Shown here piece after piece: positions 57,116-64,000 of a stretch of 64,000 bases of DNA. The DNA comes from Symbiotaphrina buchneri (taxonomy: Eukaryota; Ascomycota; Symbiotaphrinales; Symbiotaphrinaceae), in assembly GCA_001599915.1 (NCBI GenBank), contig BCIG01000001.1:1054001-1118000 (forward strand). Direction: 5' to 3'. The notes below the pieces were generated by a model that did not search any database, was not told the origin of the DNA, and saw only the letters and a program-made list of their open reading frames with translations. Made by a program: the position numbers and the translations under genes. How positions within the stretch are numbered: position 1 is the first letter of the stretch; every line of letters starts with the position of its first letter.

Positions 57116-59286
57116 AGCCAGTCATCACGTTTTATCTACTGTTGGTAGAGCTACTGTACAATATCCGGGAGGAAGCGTCAGATTGGCGGGGCCCATCATT
57201 GTCTGTCGAAGACCTGACAGAACCCTGCGCATCTTCATACTTTGAAGACGGTCGAGCATTGCTACGTAACCGTCGTGGTGTCTCTCACTTTCCTGAGTCT
57301 CCGGCTGGCCCCTTTCAGGCTCTGAACGTCTGCAGTCTGAGTACAATCGGTGGAAAACATCTCAAGTTGGCCATCTCCAACGTTGGTTTGACTCACCTGG
57401 ACGCAATGGACAGTACAACCCTTGTGACTTTCTTGGTGTAAGTCCATCGCCATCCTTTCATATGCAGGATTGACCGCCTCCATAGCGAGACCCCGGTTAT
57501 CACCAGGTCCGTCCATCTTCTCGGCTCGTGGGACAATTTTAGCACCCCTTACCCCATGTACAAAGATGCTCGGAAAGGGCGAGGGCATTGGCGAGGCTGT
57601 CACAATTTTCAGAATATTATATGTGACGGACCGCAGACCTCTGGCACCAAACGAGATGGTGCCCTCAAGATGGGTGGAGATTACTGGTATTACGTGAGCT
57701 TCAGCTTCGTCTAATTTTATTTCTCAAAGACTAACCAGGCCGGACAATAGTACGAGCTTGATGGCGAGACCGAATATCATGACCCGGTTCGACCTTCTAC
57801 AACTCATTGTCCGTTCCTGCCTGGCCAGCCAGTCAACATCCTGGAGGTGCCAATTGAATTGGGAGGAGAGAGTGTCGAACAGCGTGAGGATCCTACAGGC
57901 ACCATGCTCCCAAAAGCTCGCACGATAGATCCAGAGGACAAGTATGCCACACTTCAGGCGCCAACCGCCGAATCGGCTCGCGTATCTACCTCCCCCGCGT
58001 CGATTCGCTCCGGGAAATCCGGGAAACCCGGGATACCCGAGTCACGAACTTCTCAAAGCTCATCCTTAAAACGACTTTTTTCCCACAGTCGACGGCCGTC
58101 ACTCCGACGCTCCTTGTCCTCCGGAAGCCTTTCTGGAAGTTCCGCTGTGACACGATCATCACTTTCTGCAGGGGAGGGCTCCGAGCGTCCCCATTTCCTC
58201 CGTCAAAGAACTGACGGTGCTGGCTATGGGAGCTTCAAACCACGTGCTAGTCACGCATTTGACAGGACATGTAGCCCTCCTATCAGCCAGAATTCATCTG
58301 CCTTTCCAGCCGCTGTCCATTCCACGGAACCGTCTGCCCTTGGTTTACGTCCATCGGAACAGTCAGCAAATGATCATCTTCCTCAGGCAGGGTTGGTAAC
58401 TCCTACAGATGCGAATGAGCCATTCTCACCTCGAAGTGCTATGCTTTGGGAGGACACGAAGCATCAGATAATTATCCCTGCAGAGATCCCGGAGGAAAAG
58501 GATGAGGACCACGTTCGGCCTCTCTCCCGCTCTTCGCACTGGGCATGCGGATCGACTTTGGAACGACCAACCTCAAAGAAGGGTTTACCAAAAGATGGCT
58601 GGTTAATGCCTATCCGGCCGAGAGAACTGAGCCCCGACTTGGCCACATCCGTGAAGGAGGAATCAATCCGAACCTCGAATGCCAGACCCATCTCCCCCCT
58701 TAGTGAAGCAAATAAGTCGTCATCTACCGATTACGACGAGAAACAGCCGGTCAATGGCTCAATCTCGCCACAATTCAGCAGTACTTCGTCCTTCTCTTCC
58801 TTGGACAGGTCGAGACTGCTACGGATTTCATCCTCCATGAGATCGGGTTGTCCCAGCTCCGTCACTTCCAAGACTCCCTCGCTCCGTAGGTCAATGGAGC
58901 AACAGACACCACCTCTCCCATCCTTTTCTTCTTTCAGTGATGACAGCGGGGATGAGCACCCCTACGGAAATAGCATGGACAGCATCGATGAGCTCGGAAG
59001 AATGACACCAGCTGACCGTGAGATGTCTGTTGATGGACGACTATTACCTTGGGGAGATCGACCCTCATCCCGCGCAGGTCTCGGGATCGAGATCACGGAC
59101 ACACAAGCAGGGCTTCATGGATATAAACTACCACAAGAACAGCATGCATCGGTACTTACTCTCGCCAAACCCGAGCAGCGATCATCTGGTCCGATGGACG
59201 ATGCTTTCAATGCTGACGCAGGCGTCAGCACTATCGATCAATTGCTCAGCGATCTTGGATACCTTGGCGAGGTGATCATCCAGTGA
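57116..59286 (+). CDS. protein with AMPK-type glycogen-binding (CBM48-like) fold and long Ser-rich tail
   Basis: Exons are 57116-57437 (5' incomplete), 57468-57693 and 57751-59286, in consistent phase. The first visible exon has no ATG, so a further 5' exon must exist upstream and was not located. The N-terminal region contains ITFYLLLVELLYN, then LKLAISNVGLTHLDAMD, then IDRLHSETPVITRSVHLLG. The last block continues into SWDNFSTPYPMYKDARKGR, and MGGDYWYYYELDGETEYHDP follows. This VHLLGSWDNF...YYYELDG pattern fits the E-set glycogen-binding domain of AMPK-beta/CBM48 type. The C-terminal 450 residues are disordered, rich in Ser, Pro and Arg (RRPSLRRSLSSGSLSGSS), and end in a short conserved-looking helix (IDQLLSDLGYLGEVII). 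A role in carbohydrate-linked signalling is inferred, not shown. Confidence 0.75.
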
Positions 59287-59779
59287 TTGAAGAACTTCCC
59301 GCAGAGCGGGGTCTCAGACATATCTGCAGTTATTAGTGGCTTTATTTATTGTACCATATTTGCGGAGGTGTTATACAGCATCGGATATGGCTAGGATTTG
59401 GTGTGATTTTCTGCTTTCTTGCACGAGCAACGCTGATACCCTTGAATTTTCGGTCTACGAGGAAGGACTTGTACGTCAACGCCAGCTGGCTCCAGCAAGA
59501 ATGACGATGATATTTGGCTATGTTACTTCTTGTTCTAAATTACGTATATCTGTCTACGAGCGGATTTTGTAAGCTTGTGTAAATGTGCTTGTGTAGCTGT
59601 ATATCCATAGCGTGACATATACAGGAAATGATATGGAGATGTTACATCAGGGTTTGAGATGAGACTAGGCCTAATGAGATCGATTGTGAATTAGAGTTGG
59701 ATTCCTTAGGCATCTACCTACAGCTACCAATATAGAATGAAGCATATCATATCATCATGAGATTCGTTGATTTTACGCA
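59287..59779. other. convergent 3' region
   Basis: 493 bases between convergent stop codons, A/T-rich after about 59570. Nothing coding is supported. Confidence 0.4.
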
Positions 59780-60565
59780 CTACCATGGCAATTCCATGCC
59801 TTCCCTGTGCCAGAACTTGCCGGTGTCTGCCATCTCCTTGCTCTGCAGCACCTTCCATAGCTTACTGGCCGCCTCGTCTGGCTCGACCGCTTCTTTAAGA
59901 GTATGGCTGTTGGGGTCGAGGCCAGTCTTCACGTAGCCGGGGTGCATGATAACGACCGCGACGCCCTTGGGCTGCAGGTAGACGGCCAGGGACTTGGAGA
60001 CGCTATTCAGGGCGGCCTTGGAGGCGCGGTAGGCGTACGAGCCGCCGGAGGAGTTGTCGGCAATGGAGCCGACGCGGGACGACATCATGCCGATCTTGGG
60101 CTTGTCTGCGGACAGCAGGTTGGGCAGGAGGGCCTGAGTGAGCATGAGTGGGCCGAAGGCGTTGACGCGGAAGGTCCGGTCCAGCGTCTGCAGGCTCGTC
60201 GTCTGCAGGCTGTCCTGCTCGGGCGGCGCCATGATCCCCGCGATGTTGAGCAGCAGGTCCAGCGGCTGGTGCCCGAACTGCACCCGGAACGCCGCGATCG
60301 ACGACGGCTGGCTGACGTCCAGGTCCACCACGGCCGTGGCGCCCAGCTCCCTCATGGCCGGCCCGACGTTGACGTCGCATACGAAGACGCGGTAGCCCTG
60401 TCATCGTCGCGATTGTCTTGAGCCTTTGTCTTGGTCGTTCGAAAGGAGCAGCGCAAAGCGACCGGGTCTCTGCGACACTGGGTTCGTACATACCTCCTTG
60501 ATGAGCAGTTGGGCAAAGGCGTGGCCGATGCCCGAGTTCGCGCCGGTGACGACGGCTGTCGGCAT
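59780..60565 (-). CDS. short-chain dehydrogenase/reductase (classical SDR)
   Basis: Two exons (60565-60494, 60397-59780) encode 229 aa. The coenzyme motif TGANSGIG is at residues 7-14. The NIAG motif appears as LLLNIAGIM. The catalytic serine lies in SSRVGS, and YRASK gives Tyr147 and Lys151. Helix 4 carries FRVNAFGPLMLTQ. The length is typical of carbonyl reductase/sniffer-like C-factor SDRs. The substrate is unknown. Codon usage differs from the neighbours, with strong C/G preference at third positions throughout exon 2. Confidence 0.9.
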
Positions 60566-61362
60566 TTTGGTCTGTTAGTTGGGTGGAATCGGTTGTGTGT
60601 ACAAGGGGAGAGCGAGGCGGATGCCATCTGTGATAGATATCTCAATTATGCAAAAGCCCCATCGAATTTGGTGGAGACGGTTCCGCTTTTCCTGCCTTCG
60701 TACTCGTTCCATGCATCCAGACGGATCATCTTCCGAATGTGCTGTCTGGGGTCGCGCCGTCCTAAGACAAGGGGCAGGCAGAGGTTAGTAGAGCAAATGA
60801 CGTCGGACTGACAGCCTTCCTTATCGATAGCGCATCCTCAAACTAACTGTCACTGCCTCAACCCCGTACAGCTTCCAACTCAGAGATCAAAGTGCCTTCT
60901 CAGAATTTCGATCCAAATTTCAGGATATATATTTCTTGTCACTCTCGAGATCTATTCAGCATAGAAGTGGAGGCTCTCGTCAGGCAGTTGTACCAAAATC
61001 CACATCTTGACCACCTATCGTCGACTAGCCTTATGCCAGATCTCTTATCGGTCGAGTTCGCTCACCCATGCAAAGTAAAATGTTAAGGAACATCCATCAA
61101 GAATATCCCATCCACCTGCTAGTCACGTCACAGATAGACCGATCGACTCAATCATGGTACCGGACGTCCATATCTGAATGGGTCAATCACTTAGCCCCTT
61201 TTAGAGTCATCGAGGTGGAAACGACAATAGAAGATGTATTTCAATTACACATTATTCACCTATCTATACCTGCAGATCTCTTTCATCTATGAAAATTCTC
61301 TTCTTAGAAATGTATATGCTTTAAAGAGAAAGAAATCCCCCCACGACACATCGTCAGGACCA
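60566..61362. other. intergenic region
   Basis: 797 bases between the SDR start and the stop of the GT2 gene. No supported gene. Confidence 0.4.
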
Positions 61363-63946
61363 CTACCAGGTGAGCAACATCAAGCTCGGATTCAGGACCA
61401 CTGGCAGCAGAAAATGTGCAATCACAATGGAACAAAGGGGATAGATGGCGACAAATGTCTTGATCTGCCAGAAGACCGGCATGGCGGGGCTGGCAAAGAC
61501 CACCATGGCCGCTGTGGCTGTCAAGCAGAACACAAAAGTCCACTTGAACTTCTTGAACAGCTTCGGCACTTCTTTGAAGAATGTCGTGTTCTCCACCTCC
61601 TTGGCCGTTGCACCCCAAGACATGTCGATCCCGAACATGTGAGAGAGTAGGGCTTGGGAGACGTGAAGTGAGAGACCACCAAGGAAGATCATCAGTAATG
61701 GGACCCACTTCATGCATTCGACGACTGTATGATATCAGTGAGTATCAGCCAGAGGGATTGTGGCCTGAGGATGAAGACTTACTGGAACCAATCAGTGTGT
61801 TCTCGGAAGTCCTGTATCGTAGCACCGCCAACGCAACATTTCCCATGGCTGTGAAGATGACAATGATAGAAAGGTAGATCCTGAAGGAGTCGACATAATA
61901 CTTGTCCAGATATCCGGGAAACCACCCCATGAGAAAGTAGTTCATGACCGTCAGCAGCCACGCTGAGCCGATGGCATAATATGTGCCAATATAAGCCAAT
62001 ATGGTCACCTTGGATGGAAATGGCATGCTTGATGTGATGAATCTGCGGAACAAAGGCGTGAAAGGACCTCGGAATATCCAGTATTTGACCGGATGAAACT
62101 AAGTGGCATCAGTGTCACGCCCCACGCTTTTCTGACACCACAGAATCAGACACTTACGAGCAGCTCATTACACCCATAAGCATACTTTTCCCAGCGTGCC
62201 AACTCATCATAGACTGTCAGAGAGACACCCTCCTTGAAGCCTGAAACAAAGTCAGCTCACTGAAATGGACAGATTCCCTGACTTAACACGCACCGTCACC
62301 AGTATAGGCCCCCAACCGCACTGTGTAACCAATGGTTTGTAAACGGAGAGAAATATCAAAGTCTTCCGACACATGAGATTCAGACCAGAACTTTTCGTAT
62401 CCGTCTGCATCCTCATAAGAGACTTCCTGCACAGCTGACCAGCGCAGAATGGCATTGTGGCCCACAAAAGGAGCAACATCGCCATTGGCAACAGCAAATC
62501 GGACAGCCGTATACACAAGGTTGGTAAAGAATGTTATGCCGTTTTCGAAGAAGTTGTGGACCACCTGCATGACCCCAGATGAATACTGAAGGATAGCACA
62601 TTCAGGAGATCCATCCATCTCGCTGACAGCATCAAGGAGACAATCAACAGGTACACGAGTGTCACTATCAACTGCTGGTGTTCAGCTCAAACGCCTTGTT
62701 CCTCCCTTGCATGCACTTACTGAGCAGTATGTAGTCCCCAATGCGCACATTACCGGCGGCCCACGCTCTACCATCGTTAGATAAAACTTCTTCGAGACAT
62801 GTTTTATAAGCTTGCTCCTCGTCATCTGGCGTCCACTTGTCAGAACGTTCGATGGTAAGGAGCTTCTCCTCCACTTTATTGCTGATCATGAGCGCATAGT
62901 TCATGTTGGACGCCTGCACGTTTTAGATATACCGCTCAAGTGCTTCCGGGGGGAGGCTCACCTTTTTGAACTTTCCTCTTCGGAGGAAGGGCTGGCTACC
63001 ATCATCAGGCTTGGGATTGTGCTTTGGCCGCGCCACCCAACCAATCTTGTGCTCATCATAGAGTTCCTGCCGTTCACGGGCTTGGTCTTCCGATAATAAT
63101 TGCATACCGTCGTCATTGATAAAGATGTTGGCGCTGCCGCCTTGTAATTCGTAGGTGGAGATCGCGGCTTTGACAGACATGACGGTGGGCTTTATCACCG
63201 ACGCAAGTCCTTCTTTATACACGGGACATTGAATGGTGACATGCGGAAGTGTTCCCCTTTTGATCCTCTTCGGAGGCTTGCCGGAGTAGAACTTCGAATT
63301 GATATGCACCTGGGCAATCGGTCCCATCAGGGCGCACAAGTTACCAACTATTGCTTGAAAGAAGAACTGCAAATATCAGACAACAGAGTTAACAAATAGA
63401 TGGGCCGCTTACCAAGCTGACAAAAGCCTGCAGGGGAGCGGTCGTCAGAAGGGCCAGGCGCATGTATCTGCCATCAATCCCTAATTGCAGAGCCAAGTTC
63501 CGCCATCCCGCTCCCAGTGCCACTATTAGAAGCAGCAGCGCGAGACCAACAGTGATTGGGTTGACTAGAACACGAGGTCTGTAGCCATCGGCCGAGCCCT
63601 TCTCAATATCCTGAACAGACGAAGAGGAGCCAATCTCAGTAACGTTGACCATTGACTGGGGAGACTGCGTTTCCTCGGATCCATCCTGTGGATCATCCTC
63701 TGTCCAAGTCATACGTAATAACTGTCCATCCAGCTCATTCACCCTTTCAAGTATATTCAAAGGGTCGTCATCCCAGACAACGAGCAGGTTCACGTCAGCT
63801 ATGAAGGCGGCAAAGTGATGGATTCGGGAGCGTGGGAGATGCGAGAACGAAGGGAGTATCTGCAGTTGTCTACCGTTGGGTAGGGGCAAATAAATCTGGT
63901 TCTGTCCGCGAAGAAGCAGAGGTACAATGGGCGTGTTGACGGTCAT
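61363..63946 (-). CDS. membrane GT2 family polysaccharide synthase (Cps1/hyaluronan-synthase-like)
   Basis: Seven exons (63946-63413, 63366-62962, 62913-62721, 62671-62294, 62240-62158, 62098-61783, 61724-61363) encode 756 aa. An N-terminal cytosolic region is followed by a membrane helix near residue 145 (PITVGLALLLLIVALGAGW). The GT2 catalytic core has the cation-binding DSD (379-381), SEDFD (480-483, candidate base) and RW (519-520) motifs. Several C-terminal membrane helices follow. It is probably a plasma-membrane polymer synthase using a UDP-sugar. The product is unknown. Relatives in plant-pathogenic fungi are needed for hyphal growth on solid surfaces (recalled, ZtGT2 type). The start is within 60 bases of the window end, so an upstream exon cannot be excluded. 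Confidence 0.87.
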
Positions 63947-64000
63947 AGCAGCCTGTGCCTATTAACACCATAGTCCGAGACCGACGACGGCGATGCATAC

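Noticed and set aside
60003-60491. 162-codon Arg/Gly-rich minus-strand frame
   Set aside because: It is an alternate frame of the GC-rich SDR gene, which has intact SDR motifs and splice sites.
49050-63946. Secondary-metabolite or catabolic gene cluster (permease, MFS, SDR, GT2)
   Set aside because: There is no backbone synthase or dedicated regulator, and the genes are separated by housekeeping genes such as prefoldin.
1-64000. Transposons, LTR elements or repeat-induced mutation tracts
   Set aside because: No reverse transcriptase, transposase or integrase frames, no long terminal repeats and no strongly A/T-biased blocks were found.

Overview
The window is nuclear DNA of a filamentous ascomycete. 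It is most likely from the Eurotiales (Aspergillus or a relative). The reasons are compact genes on both strands, many introns of 48-115 bp with GTAAGT/GTATGT donors and CTRAC-like branch sites, pyrimidine-rich 5' leaders, and a gene set typical of that order (CpyA-type carboxypeptidase Y, an AA11-type LPMO, an ELO-family elongase, a Zn2Cys6 regulator). The species cannot be named from the sequence alone. I reconstructed 28 protein-coding genes, nearly all with consistent splice phases from start to stop. No rRNA, tRNA, transposon, LTR element or CRISPR array could be supported.

Left part (1-23 kb): an Hsp70-like ATPase with a long Pro/Gly/Met-rich N-terminus, an atypical short-chain dehydrogenase, ribosomal protein S18, the ribosome maturation factor Sdo1/SBDS (convergent with S18), vacuolar carboxypeptidase Y divergent from SBDS, a small secreted Cys-containing protein, a 2-kb gene-free stretch, a large Gln/Pro-rich coiled-coil protein, a single-pass membrane protein with PPxY-like motifs, an AA11-like copper oxygenase, a Gly/Tyr-rich protein with 75-bp tandem repeats, and the pseudouridine synthase Pus7.

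Middle part (23-46 kb): a carotenoid oxygenase gene interrupted by an apparent one-base frameshift, an allantoate-permease-type MFS transporter, kinetochore Mis12/Mtw1, TCTP and the sphinganine C4-hydroxylase Sur2 on a divergent promoter, an orphan 492-aa protein divergent from a Zn2Cys6 regulator, the mitochondrial phosphate carrier, a Pro-rich protein and an ELO-family fatty acid elongase.

Right part (46-64 kb): a 403-aa protein with a possible zinc ribbon, an APC amino acid/choline-type permease with 11 exons including a 10-nt microexon, prefoldin subunit 4, a DHA1-type MFS drug transporter, a protein with an AMPK-type glycogen-binding fold and a long Ser-rich tail, a GC-rich short-chain dehydrogenase, and a membrane GT2 polysaccharide synthase.

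Most genes are unlinked housekeeping or transport functions. I see no biosynthetic cluster. Sur2 and the elongase both act in sphingolipid/very-long-chain lipid metabolism but lie about 10 kb apart among unrelated genes. The best leads are the carotenoid oxygenase frameshift, the replaced axial tyrosine in the AA11-like protein, the 10-nt microexon, the tandem-repeat orphan and the glycogen-binding-fold protein. I did not find a clear new multi-gene system.
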